Shown in pieces: positions 46,253-56,914 of a DNA stretch of 64,000 bases; position 1 is the first letter of the stretch, and every line of letters starts with the position of its first letter. Both the position numbers and the translations under genes were made by a program. The notes beneath the pieces were generated by a model. That model worked only from the letters and a program-made list of their open reading frames with translations, was not told the origin of the DNA and did no database searches. The DNA comes from Adiantum capillus-veneris (Eukaryota > Streptophyta > Polypodiopsida > Polypodiales > Pteridaceae). The stretch is taken from assembly GCA_014529385.2 (NCBI GenBank), contig CM043962.1, forward strand, positions 50,172,598 through 50,236,597, given 5' to 3'.

Positions 46253-47232
46253 ATGACCTTATTATTGTTGGTGACAATGCTATGGAGATTGACCATGTGA
46301 AGGGTCTTCTCAAACAGGAGTTTGAAATGAAAGATTTGGGCGAGTTGCGCTACTTTCTTGGCATTGAGGTGATCAGGACTCCAGAGGGTGTATGGCTGTC
46401 ACAGAGACAATATGCTTTGGACATGTTGTCAAAGTATGGTATGGCTGATTGTAAGCCGATTTCCATTCCCTTGGATGTGAATGCAAAGCTGAGTGCAGAG
46501 AAGGGTGATGTTGTTGAGGATGTCAATATGTACAGGAAGATGGTGGGTAGTCTAATCTACTTGACTATCACAAGGCCAGACTTGAGCTACACAGTAGGCT
46601 TGGAGAGTCAGTTCATGCAGCTTCCAAGGAAGCCACATTTGGATGGAGTACGACGCACACTTAGGTATGTGCAAGGGACTCTTGACTACGCATTGTTCTA
46701 TGCAGCAGATGCACCATTAGCATTGTATGGGTATACAGATGCAGATTGGGCAGGTAGCATTGTTGATAGGAGATCTACGAGTGGCTTCATGTTCTCTTTT
46801 GGGAGTGCTGCCGTTACTTGGAGCAGCAAAAAGCAGCCTACGGTTGCTTTATCGAGCACAGAGGCCGAGTACAGAGGTGCAGCAGTTGCGGCGTGCGAGG
46901 TAGCTTGGCTACGCAAATTACTTGAGGACTTGGGAGTGCAGGTGGACCAGCAGATTGTCATTCATTGTGACAACCTCAGCAGCATGCAGTTGGCTAGGAA
47001 CCCAGTGTTCCATGCTAGGACCAAACACATAGAGGTCCATTACCACTACGTTCGAGAGCGAGTGTTGGCAGGCGACATCGACTTGGTCTACGTCAGCACA
47101 GAGGAGCAGATAGCGGATATCTTTACCAAGGCCCTCGGAGCTGAGAAGCTTCGACGTTTCTGGACTATGCTTGGACTCTGCGACATGCAGAGCTCGAGGG
47201 GGAATGTTGAGATGTCGAGCTCTACACCTTGA
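46222..47232 (+). CDS. pol: Copia reverse transcriptase C-terminal part and RNase H, 336 aa
   Basis: This is the continuation of pol after the one-base shift. It carries the polymerase box [10 protein letters not shown] within the first twenty residues, then YFLGIEV and DMLSKYGM. It ends with a full RNase H domain: [28 protein letters not shown] and [11 protein letters not shown], plus [12 protein letters not shown]. The stop lies inside the 3' LTR, as is common in compact copia elements. The nominal start at 46222 is not a real initiation site. It is only where the frame becomes open. Confidence 0.92.
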   Translation: MGIVVITIYVDDLIIVGDNAMEIDHVKGLLKQEFEMKDLGELRYFLGIEVIRTPEGVWLSQRQYALDMLSKYGMADCKPISIPLDVNAKLSAEKGDVVEDVNMYRKMVGSLIYLTITRPDLSYTVGLESQFMQLPRKPHLDGVRRTLRYVQGTLDYALFYAADAPLALYGYTDADWAGSIVDRRSTSGFMFSFGSAAVTWSSKKQPTVALSSTEAEYRGAAVAACEVAWLRKLLEDLGVQVDQQIVIHCDNLSSMQLARNPVFHARTKHIEVHYHYVRERVLAGDIDLVYVSTEEQIADIFTKALGAEKLRRFWTMLGLCDMQSSRGNVEMSSSTP

Positions 47233-47526
47233 GCTGGCATCCACTACGGGTCTTGGCCGCTTACGGCATTTACTCACTGGCGCGTTAGGTGACCGACACG
47301 GAGGATCTCTGCCAGTGATTCTACAGCTGGACTACACTTATAGTGCCAGCCTAGTACGCTTCTAGCGAGTTCACACTTAGTGAACGCATGTACATATGTG
47401 CTACTTTTCAGCTTTAGCACTTAGTCATTTTGCACTCTCTTTTCTGTGAAGAAGAAGAAGAAGCTTTCCATCTCTGTGTGCTTTGTGCTTGTCTTGTGTA
47501 GCTCTCTTGCATCCTCATTCTTTACA
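47205..47526 (+). repeat. 3' LTR of the young copia element
   Basis: 322 bp, directly after the purine tract and followed by target duplication AAATC at 47527-47531. Confidence 0.97.
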
Positions 47527-47531
47527 AAATC

Positions 47532-48300
47532 CTCATTGGACCTCTCTAAGGATCAACCAATAGACTTTGGATACTCCTTGAGGGAAACCTAGCTAGGGGC
47601 TTGACACATGTCCTTCTTGCCTCTTGAGCAAGGGGTGCCCTTTTGGAGGAGAAAAAAGTCATCCAAGCACCCCCCCAACTTGCATGGCTCGCCCCCTCCT
47701 TTGTATGCTTGCATGTTGACTTTCAAGCCCAAGAAACTAAGACCCCTACTTGCTTAATCACTTGAACATGAAGCATAGGGTTAGCAAAAGTATGGCCTCT
47801 CTCTCTACCATCCCCCTAGCCTCAAGGGCTCGCCCCCTTCTTGTAGGGATTGACTTGGACCTTCAAGCACCTACCTGGCTTAAGTTTCACCTTATCTAGC
47901 ATCTCATGCACTTTTAATTATCAAGCATAGACCTAGCTTTAAACTATGGTCTAAGGAATTTTACAAAAACCTTTGGTTAATGAAGCTAACCCTAAGGTCT
48001 TTTAAGCGCCATTAATTGGCATTGCATCTCCCATTTGGACCCATTACCTTTGGTCCCATGGTGAGATAGATCCATAAGCACATGTCTATCGTTCTAACCC
48101 TTGTTCCCATTTATTCTTCCACATTAAATGATCAATTTAATATGAGAAAATTATTTGGGTTAATTATATTAGAGATTTTATGACAAGATTAATCTACTCT
48201 TCTCAAACAAACTACAACAAAAAACCATAAGCCCTAATCCTAGTTTAATCATACAAACAAATGGACAAGGTATGTGCAATTTTTTCTATCTCTTTATGTT
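47532..48300. other. Intergenic, no gene recognised
   Basis: Sequence with recurring words around ACCTAGCT and CTTGACACATG. No frame with a motif. It is continuous with the region left of 42305, which the copia element split. Confidence 0.5.
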
Positions 48301-48308
48301 TTAATCTT

Positions 48309-48349
<41 letters not shown>

Positions 48350-49344
48350 TGTAATACAATAGGGAAAGGGGAGGATGGAGGAGTTACGTGTTTACCTTGA
48401 CTTGTAGATTAGGCTGTCAATTAGGTTGTGGGACGCATGTCTAACCTCACCATCCTATCTTATTGCCGTATTAACGAGAATCACAATTAATTTGTCAAAC
48501 CATCGACGAAGCTGACTCGACTAGTGCATAGAGGCTACAAGAGGTTGTCAATCTCTCGGAAAACAACTAAAAACTCACATCTAACTCAAGCTACACTCAA
48601 GTGACTGAAATCACCAAAAGCCAATCGCTCATCGACAAGCAAATCACATCCGTTACAGCATCAAATGATATCCAAATGTAGTGAAACGTCTAGGAAAAGT
48701 TTATAAGACATAAGCACACATGCCTATGGCCTCAAACCCCACTTTAGATCAAGTTCCAAAATCGTGATTATTAACAGTAGTGGATTTTTGACCTAGTCGT
48801 TTTCGACCCAGAATGCATCTAAATGCTTAGCAATGATGTCCCAATACCCCGACTATGCTTAGTTTTTGATTTAAAAGTGTAAATTCCTACTTATGATGAA
48901 TTAGGCCGCGGGTCGATGATTCCAAAAGCTACAAAATACTGTGAATGGCTTACGCCAATGCATAGAGCTCTTACCTGTGGTTGCAATGCAACAAACGCAT
49001 TGACAATGTGACAACCGGAGAGGGAGTAGGAAGCGCGAGAAGGAGAGAAGTGAGCACCGTTAGCTCACGCTGTGTATTTCTTATCCAAACACTTATATAA
49101 AACTTACAAAAATTGGATTTTATACCTTAGCCAAGGTTTTTGGGTGGTCAAAAGTAATAATTTGGAGTTCTACCAAAGCTAGGAATTGACTGGCTGATAC
49201 AATCTGGAAGCTTGTAGCCCTGGCTCATTAATTACAAAGTTTACCAAGAAAATAGGAGCTACAATATTCTCGACTTATCAAAATAATAATTGTTTTACAA
49301 GGAGAACTTTGAAAAATGGTGTCCGCGTTAGCTTGCTGGTAACA
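48301..49344 (-). repeat. Probable 3' LTR of the gypsy-type element (left boundary unknown)
   Basis: On the minus strand a purine tract GGCGAGGAGGGGGGGAA (49361-49345) is followed at 49344 by TGTTACCAGC, the usual LTR start. A long minus-strand frame stops only about 40 bp before it, as expected for the end of an internal region. A GT run at 48313-48349 lies further left. I could not place the other LTR boundary or match this sequence to the right end of the window. Confidence 0.5.
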
Positions 49345-52300
49345 TTCCCCCCCTCCTCGCCTGTGTCGTCCCTTGACACAACTTTATGGGCTGAAGTAAT
49401 CTTCGGGTTGATGGCGGGCGAGGCGGTCCTTCAGTGCTTCCAGTGCCTTTTGGTATCTAATTTTGCGTTCTTTGTCTAGCACTTGCATAAACTGCATGGT
49501 GACTCTGTTTTTTAGTTCCACTGCCGAGTATCCTACAAATCTTGCTGTGAGGTTGCTTATCACCGGGGTAAATATCTTTGTTCGCCAAGTGAAGAAGCCA
49601 GTGTAGAATGCCTCCTCAAAAGCTAGCATATTGTGTGAGGACAGAAACATGCATCGGGCATAAAATCCATAAAGAACTTCCTCTGAGGGTTGCCCACTTA
49701 GATCATAGCAGAGGCCTTTGTTTCCTTCCAAAAATGAGAGCCATGGGGCTTCTATCTACTCAGGATCATTGAAGACCTGTATGCATGTGAGTAGCATCCG
49801 ACAGATTTTATATAACATGGCAAAGGAGAGATCGGGAAGACTTTTGAAGAATGTCATGGTGTCCGTTAGGGTTTTCACCATGTATTCTTCTGTTGCTTGT
49901 CCTCTCTCTGGAGTTGGCAGCCTGGGAAAATTTAGCCATGTTGGCCTCTTCTTTTGTAGTGATTCGTGTGCTTGCCACGTCCTTACTCGCGATACCGGAC
50001 AAAATGTGGGATCTTTCTATATGGCCGTAGGTGCTCTTGTGAAGAGAATCAAATATCTTGGATTCTTGTTCAGCCAGCTTAGCCTCCACTTTGGGTGGTC
50101 TTGATCTACGCCATCTTCTTGCATATCTTTGTATAATCTTTCCTTTACCTGTAAGAGTTCTACCTTGATGAGAGGGTATGGCAGGGATTGTTGGTGCCAT
50201 TGAGCATTGATTTGAGTGGGAGTGAGTTAAGTAACATTGACAGAGTGTAAAACTCTCAACTCCCAATCCATAGCTACCTTCCACTGCGCATCTACCTCTA
50301 AGGTGGTCTTCTCCTTCAGTGCATCTTCTTCAGCCTTTGACAGCTAGACCATTGGCACTGTGTCTTCCTCTATGATTTGAACCTTTTCCGTCATGATTTG
50401 CATCTGCCTTGCATACTCGTTTACTTGTAGAATGACTTCATCATTGGACTGCCACTCCTCCTGTCTTGAAAGTTGAGATGTGCCGACAGTCTCTTTTGTT
50501 GCTTCTTGCTGTGTTGTTATTGTTGGTGTTTCTATAGAGATGGTTGCTTTTCCTTGGCCATCCTGAGGTTTTGAAACCTCGGCAGTTGCTGGCTGAGTGG
50601 AAAATACTATTGTGGTCTCAACCCTTTCCGTTTCCATGGTTGCAGGCCTTTCCTCCTTCTCAGTCTCGGTTTGTTCCTCATGTGTAGTGGTTTGCTCTTT
50701 TTCTGTATCTTACTCTTTATCAGTTTCATCCGTCGGCTTTTGAGTTTCCTCGACTGTCTGCTCTGGTTATGGTTCAACTCCCTTTTACTCATATTGTTAG
50801 GTGTGGTCAACTTGCTGTGTAGCTTCCATTTGGTGGGTGAATTCAGAATCTCTTTCCTTGTCGGTCTCGACTTCTTCAGCCGTTTCTTGGCTTGGCGGTG
50901 ATGATGGTGGAGTAGGCATGGGCTGGTCCTGTTGTTCCGACGGCGGTGAGGTGGGTCAGAGAGATGCCTGGCCTTGCTCTTGAGTTGCTGCTTCCTCAAC
51001 TTTCTTGGTCGCTTCTTCCACCTCTTTCAGCTTCAAGGCCTCGGCCTCTTGGTATATCCTTTCTAAATAGTCGTTGGGATCCTTGGCCTCTTTTCTCGAA
51101 TGATGTTTTGTTCGAAGTCCTTTCAGGTTGGTGGGTAGCCACTTTTCTGGGTCTTTTCCCTGTGCTTGCCTAGTGCGCTGATACGCCTATTTTTCTCTTT
51201 CAAATCTTGCTTGTTTCTGCACTGGCTACTCTTGGTGGGCAGCCACAACTTTCCTCTTCATCTCTTCCCTCCTAGATCTTTTTTCTTCGTTGTCAGAGCT
51301 TTCACTATTGTGCCGCTCTGATGAGCTGTCATCTGATTCATCACCTGATTTAAATGATCTTTTACCTGATCTTGTAGATCTTGGAGAGGGTTGAGTTGCC
51401 AAGATCCATGTGTTCTGATCCGGGGCAAGGGGTAGGTTGTCGGCCATGCCGATGGCATGATAGGCTATTCTGGTCAATACTTTCGGCATGCCCAAGTATG
51501 TTTATCTTCCCCTCCTTCTTGGTGGCCTTCAATGTTGTCAACACATATTGTGCGTGGTCCACAGGTTTTCTGGTGGTTGACTTCAGAACTTGTGTAAAAG
51601 TGGTGGCTATGGCGTGATTTGGTGTCGTGTACCTTGGTGGCCTTTTTGCCAAAAAATGGAAATGTTGATGGTACATACGAGCTGGCTCTTCCACTTGCTT
51701 GTGGATGAGGTTGGAAAATGTAGCCACAGTTGTTTCCTTTGTAAATGTGCCCGCTGTTTTCCTATCTCTTGCCCGCATGGTCATCCCTTCAGTGGGAAAT
51801 CTGAGTGCCTCTGCCACTATTCCTTTGTATTTACAACCTCGACCTTGTTTCCTTGGTTGTCTGAGATTTGGGCAGTTCCGTCTTCCTTGATGGTGGACAG
51901 AAGATCGTAAACTTTCTGAAAGTCTACTCCGTAGGTCTCTTGTTCATAGAAGTGTTGGAGTCCCAACCTGCGGTTAGCCTCTTTGGTTTTTGGCTTTGCA
52001 GCTACATCATAGACCTCTTTAGGCAAGAGATGCAACTCTACCGGATGCCCTTCTTCACTCTTAAACCTGCCAATGAAGACCGTGGTATGGTGTTCTTCCA
52101 ACTGTTCTTTAGAAAGGTAGGATGCTTTTGCAGCTTTGACCGACTCGGGGTCCAATTGATACGGGGGCAGTTCTTGCAGTTTCTCCTTTTGGTTTAACTT
52201 CTTCTTGGCCTTCTTCGCGGCTTGCGTTGCTCCTGTTCAGTGAGTAGAGTGCAAAGTTAACAGAGTTGTCAGATTTTTCTTTGGAATGCCCTTTTAGACT

Positions 52301-52370
52301 AAAATGCTGATAATCTGGTCCAAATTGTTTCAAATCAATTTTTGAACAAGCAAATATGCATAAAATCATG
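49345..52370 (-). pseudogene. Post-pol accessory coding region of the gypsy element
   Basis: About 2.9 kb of minus-strand coding-like sequence, mostly in one frame with two shifts and several stops, runs from about 52240 down to the stop at 49384. Pieces include DPESVKAAKASYLSKEQLEE (52155), HQHFHFLAKRPPRYTTPN (51817-51362), an acidic Ser/Asp/Glu and Arg/Glu-rich stretch (51495-51226), Glu/Thr/Gln-rich parts (50637-50344) and a final EALEALKDRLARHQPEDYF. It shows no gag, protease, polymerase or integrase motif and no clear membrane segment or signal peptide. Its position between integrase and the purine tract matches the place of extra frames in some plant gypsy lineages. It begins after an acceptor-like TCACTGAACAG, so it could be spliced. 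Function unknown. Confidence 0.5.
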
Positions 52371-54383
52371 CAAGGAATAAAACTATATGGTCAAAACAAG
52401 AATTTGCAACTAAAGTAAATAATCGTGATTATTAACATCTGGGAAAATTTTCAACTATTTTGCAAACTTGGCTTTATAGGCTTGAAGTATGTGCCAATTA
52501 CATGCCCTGAGGGAAATATGGACTCATTTGGATGTACAGGGTGAAAATGGTACTAGATTTTGGCTTTAGGTCTATGAAACAATAGATATAAAGGAAATTT
52601 GAGAGTTTGAAATCCAAATTGACTCAAAATTGGCTAGTGGGCTTATTTCAACATGCTCTTTGGATATGTGATGACAAAATATCCAAATTCCCCAATTTTG
52701 ACCAAAAAGTAAATAATCGCGATTATTAACTTTTCTTCCAAAATTGACATTTTTTGGCATGCATTGGTTATAGGCATGGTATAGAGCTTGGGTATGAATT
52801 ATGAAGTGATTTGGCTCAAGAAAAGTTGTTCATAACCCAAATTTTGGCTTACACAGACTTCTTTGCGTTTTTTGGCAATTTTGCAAGTAGTGGGTGGTCA
52901 TCTTGGCTCATACTTGATTTTTGGCATGTAATAGGTGTGTATGCATGATAGGTGAGGTGAATTGACAATTTCCAAGCAAAAATGTTGCAAAAGTAAATAA
53001 TCGTGATTATTTTACAACAGTGACAAAAACTTTGCATTTCACATAAATTTTGACCTAAACATGTTTTATACACCTAATACAAGTCCTAAATTGAATTTCG
53101 TCAAGTTTGGTCATGCCAGCATCACTTGGGGCTCTACCGACTTTCAAATCATCTTTTTCTTGTGATTACTATGTCTGTTGGGTTGGTCGGTCAACTTTGA
53201 GGCTTTGGACTTGTCCGTAACCTCGTCGTGAAGCTACCTGTTCAATTTTGACTCATTTGGAGTCTGTTTGGCCTCGTATGTCGAATTTGACGCTTTGTAA
53301 CCTTCGAGCCGTTTTCCGCTTTTCGAGGGCTTTACCTGATGGATTTCTCCAAACCAACCATATACATTGTATATGAACCTCATTAGCAAGCTATTTGTGG
53401 AGTCAGGTCGGAATTCTGGCCTTTCCCAAAAAACCCTAATTCTCTCCTGGGGACCCCCTTGACCCCAGAAAAATGGTCATCTGATGGTACGAAAAGTTTT
53501 ATATTGTTAGGGCATGCTATGGTTCAAATCCCATCTGATTTGGTCAAGCTGGCAGGCCGTTATGGTCAGTTCTAGGTTGTAGGTCTTCGTGCACTGCTTG
53601 GTTTCTAGGGCTTTAGACTAGCTACCGGCCGTACAAAATGGATCATTAACGAGTATGGAACTTACCCCTCATGTCTCGTGTGAGACGGAACTGAAAAAAG
53701 TCAAGTGTGGGCTCCAAGTGGAAATGAGGTGGTTTTAGCCTACCCTGGCTATCTATACCCGGACTTCCCGAACCAAATTTCCCCAGATTCCCCCGTTAGT
53801 CCTATTAGGCCGTGAAATCTACGTTAGGCTCAAAAATTTTCAAAATTGGATTCCTGTAGCTCATTCTATAGAAATTTTGCAAAAGTAGGCTTGGCCGCCT
53901 AATTTGGGCTTCCTGCTTCCATCTTCTGATTTCGTTGAAAATTTTTGTGCTTGTCCGCCTGGTCTTACTGATCACCATCGTGTCTTCCGTTTTTCCATTT
54001 GAGCTTCCCTACTATTTCTTATTAATTTTTGACGTTTTTATTTGAAAAAATCAAAGAAAATAGAAAAATGCTCTAAAAAAGCCAAGTGAAAATCCAATAA
54101 TTAAGAAAATCCCTTGAAAAATATAGTTTTATTATTTTTTGTTGGATTTATTCATTTTTAAGCCTCCTTTTCAACAAAAATGATTAAAAAAACCCAAAAA
54201 GGACTATTTTTGATGATTTTGTGATAGTATATACACTATTTACACTCATCGGGAAGATATTATCAATGAATTTTCCCTTGTTGATGAATTTTAAGGGCAT
54301 TATTAGGGAAATTTGCAAAAAATCACATGTTAATATGAATCTTTTTCCTCCCTCTTCAAACATTGTCCTTAATTACTTCGTAT
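52371..54383. other. AT-rich non-coding segment with repeated palindromes
   Basis: No motif-bearing frame in about 2 kb. The palindrome AATAATCGYGATTATT occurs at 52418-52433, 52712-52727 and 52996-53011, about 290 bp apart. The segment lies between two coding-like parts of the gypsy element. It could be an intron (acceptor-like TCACTGAACAG near 52235) or inserted LTR-like sequence. Confidence 0.5.
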
Positions 54384-54833
54384 TTAGTAGTACCCTTCCA
54401 CCCCTCCTAGATGGCGTTCTCTGGGACGACTGTGTGCATGGGTTGAATTGTGTCTATGCATAGCCGTGATTGTCTCTACCATGATATGAAGATCAATGCA
54501 ATCCAACTCAATATGTTGTGCAAGAGCTGGGTCTTGAGTATATAACTCAAGGGTTTCCGATGTCGAGGTTTCCTGTTGATGTCTTCCAAAGAGCAGATCT
54601 TGTAACCTTTGTGCTCCCTGTTTGATAGTACTATCATGGTGTTTAAGCACGCTGATTTCTTGAGCTATCGGTAGCATGTTAGACGGTTGTCGAGCTTTTT
54701 CTTGCCATTGGTAGCTCGGTCTGCTTGGTGCATGGTGTTTGAGAGCCTGTTGCGACTTAACTCGCCATTGTTTGATTGGTTTCGCGTTGTATGGAGAAAA
54801 TAAGTGCTCCTTTTTCTTCCAAAGTTTTTTCAT
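54384..54833 (-). pseudogene. Gln/His-rich frame downstream of integrase
   Basis: A 149-codon frame rich in Gln, His, Lys and Ser, with no motif that I recognise. It lies in the same direction as the gypsy polyprotein and beyond the second protease-like segment. It may be a decayed part of the same accessory region. Confidence 0.3.
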
Positions 54834-55006
54834 GCTAGGTTCTGTGCTCGAATCCTTGGAACTGTCTTTTGTTTCTTTGGTGAAATTTTTGGCACCCAGA
54901 TCTGATTTGGTTTATCCACAAGTTGTGCTTTTGGTACCCAAATTTGCCTGACTCCTTGCATGCTACTTGTAGCATTTGTTTGTTGAGGGGATGGAGAAGA
55001 TTTGCT

Positions 55007-55660
55007 TCATGGATTGGTCATCTGATTGCATCTTTTCCATTCCTCTTTGCTTGGTGCAATAGGAACAATGAGTTTTCCTCCTTTAAGTGATAGCTTTAGC
55101 TGATTCGTATTCCAATTTGGTACTGCTTTGTAAGTATGCATCGAAGGAATGCCAAGAATCATTGTCTCGTTCATGTGTTCATCTGGCAAGCATACAAATT
55201 GATGCGGACACGAGCATCCATGTACTACCATGTTCAAGTTGACTACTCCCAATGTTGGAGTTGGATTCTTGTTGCATCCTTTGATTGTCGTTATTCCTGC
55301 GATCAATGCTTGACTTGTTTCCTTATTGTATGTGGAATGACTGACTGCATTCACTCTAGCTCCTGTGTCTACCAAAGCATTGGTGTTATGATTGTTGAGC
55401 TGTACTTTGAAGCGCAGATCCATTCCATCTAACTAGTCGTCATCTGTTGAAATTGTGTCTTTAGGTAATTCCCATTGTCGATAATCTATTTCCAAAGTGT
55501 TGATCGGAATCGGTATCTGTTGATTCTTAAGAGCAGCTTTACGCTTGAGTACTCGAAGTCTAGCTTCCTCTTGGGCTTCATCAATAACCTGTTGTCGCTT
55601 CATCTTCCTTTGTTTGGCTGCATGCATTCTCTCTAGCAATTCATTAGTTAGTGGCAAATT
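55007..55660 (-). pseudogene. Post-integrase segment with a second retropepsin-like domain
   Basis: Directly after the integrase stop (TAA at 55663-55661) the same frame continues. First comes a Lys/Arg/Glu-rich helical stretch (ERMHAAKQRKMKRQQVIDEA). After a TAG at 55435-55433 follows a domain beginning MDLRFKVQLNNHNTNALVDTGARVNAV. The DTGA box, with hydrophobic residues before it and MILGIPSMHTY about 75 residues later (ILG, the second psi-loop signature), is typical of retropepsins. The element already has another protease-like segment in the normal place upstream of RT (60.1-59.9 kb). The two in-frame stops probably inactivate it. Confidence 0.6.
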
Positions 55661-56914
55661 TTATTTCTTTAAATGACATCCACTAATCCAATTAGCCATT
55701 GGTTCACCATCTAGGGTTGACAATTTTACTGCTCCACTTGGAGATACATCTTCAATGATAAATGGTCCATTTCCCTTTTTCTTGAACTTGGGAATGTGTT
55801 GCTTAAGGGAATAGACTAGAACTAAGTCCCCTTTCTTGAAAATTTTGGTGATTAAGTGGGAATCAAAAAATTGTTTTTGTTTCCTCTTTTGTGCATAGAT
55901 ATGAGCTACAACAGTTAGCCTTTGCTCATCTAGCTTTTCCAAATCTTCAAGTCTTTCTGACAATTCATGTCCACTCCACTCGAGAGTCTGTGCTACTCTT
56001 AATGTCGGCAATAGAAATTCTATTGGCAGTATGACATCAAGACCATAAACAAGGTCAAAGGGTGTAGCATTTAAAGCCGTTTTGAATGAAACTCGATAAG
56101 CCCATAGAGCAACATGGAGATTCATTTCCCAGTCTGTCCTTCCTGAACTAACCACTTTGGTCAGTACCGAGCTAAGAATTTTATTTGTATGCTCAGCTTG
56201 TCCATTTGCTTGTGGGTGATAGGGAGCTGATTTGTTATGAATAACCATAAACTCATTAAGCAAATACTCTATTACCTTGTTGAGGAAATGAGTTCCCCGA
56301 TCACTGACAATCTCTATTGGCAGTCCATACCTTACAAATACATACTCATATAAGAATGCAGTGGTTCTCGCATCATTCTTTTGGGTTGCTTTAGCCTCGG
56401 CCCACTTGGTCAAATAGTCCGTAGCTACAATGATATATTGAGCTTGGGTTCTATAAGCAGGTGGCTGGATCGGTCCAACAAAATCTATAACCCATTTTGG
56501 GAAGGCTCTAGCCCCCATCATTGGTCTTAAGGGCATGCTGTCTACTCGTGTTGGCATTTTTGCTCGTTGACAAGCATCACACTTTCGAACATATTCTTTG
56601 GCATCTGCAAAAAGTGTTGGCCACCATATGCCTGCCATCAAGATTGCTCTTGCGATGGTCTCACTAGAAAAGTGACCTCCAGCTAATCCCGCATGTGCTT
56701 GTTCTATAATCGGAATATACTCGTTTTCATTTGCACAAAGACGCAAATGTTGATCTTTACCTCTCGGATATAATTGGTTCCCAATGAGAGCATAGTCCCT
56801 TGCTTCCGTTTCAATTGCTCTTTGACGGAATTTACTCATATCCTCAGGATATGTTTCGCTTGATAAGTAAGTAACCCGATAGTTACTCCAACTTCTCTTC
56901 TCATATTCGGCCAA
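55661..56914 (-). CDS. pol: Ty3/gypsy integrase, 417-codon open frame
   Basis: The protein has the gypsy integrase zinc domain (HAGLAGGHF, then CDACQRAK), a GPL-like lead (FPKWVIDFVGPI) and the DDE core. The core carries IVATDYLTKWAEA, EIVSDRGTHFLN and HPQANGQAEHTNKI. The C-terminal part with FFDSHL, FKKGDLVLVYSLKQHIPKFKKK and GPFIIEDVS is the usual GPY/F-type tail. No chromodomain follows. This frame is offset by one from the upstream RNase H frame, so at least one indel lies near 56.9 kb. The start listed is where the frame opens, since integrase is normally cut from a polyprotein. Confidence 0.9.
   Translation of the reverse strand: MAEYEKRSWSNYRVTYLSSETYPEDMSKFRQRAIETEARDYALIGNQLYPRGKDQHLRLCANENEYIPIIEQAHAGLAGGHFSSETIARAILMAGIWWPTLFADAKEYVRKCDACQRAKMPTRVDSMPLRPMMGARAFPKWVIDFVGPIQPPAYRTQAQYIIVATDYLTKWAEAKATQKNDARTTAFLYEYVFVRYGLPIEIVSDRGTHFLNKVIEYLLNEFMVIHNKSAPYHPQANGQAEHTNKILSSVLTKVVSSGRTDWEMNLHVALWAYRVSFKTALNATPFDLVYGLDVILPIEFLLPTLRVAQTLEWSGHELSERLEDLEKLDEQRLTVVAHIYAQKRKQKQFFDSHLITKIFKKGDLVLVYSLKQHIPKFKKKGNGPFIIEDVSPSGAVKLSTLDGEPMANWISGCHLKK

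Larger units (their letters stand above)
42310..47526 (+). mobile_element. Young, nearly complete Ty1/copia retrotransposon
   Basis: Two 322-bp LTRs (42310-42631, 47205-47526) begin TGTTGAGATG and end CTTTACA. They are flanked by the 5-bp target duplication AAATC (42305-42309, 47527-47531). The LTRs differ at four sites as I count, about 1.2 percent. A primer site TGGTATCAGAGC (initiator tRNA-Met) lies at 42632-42643, and a purine tract GAGGGGGAA ends at 47204. The coding order is gag, protease, integrase, reverse transcriptase, RNase H. One nonsense codon and one single-base shift separate three reading frames, so this copy is likely inactive unless complemented. Confidence 0.97.
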
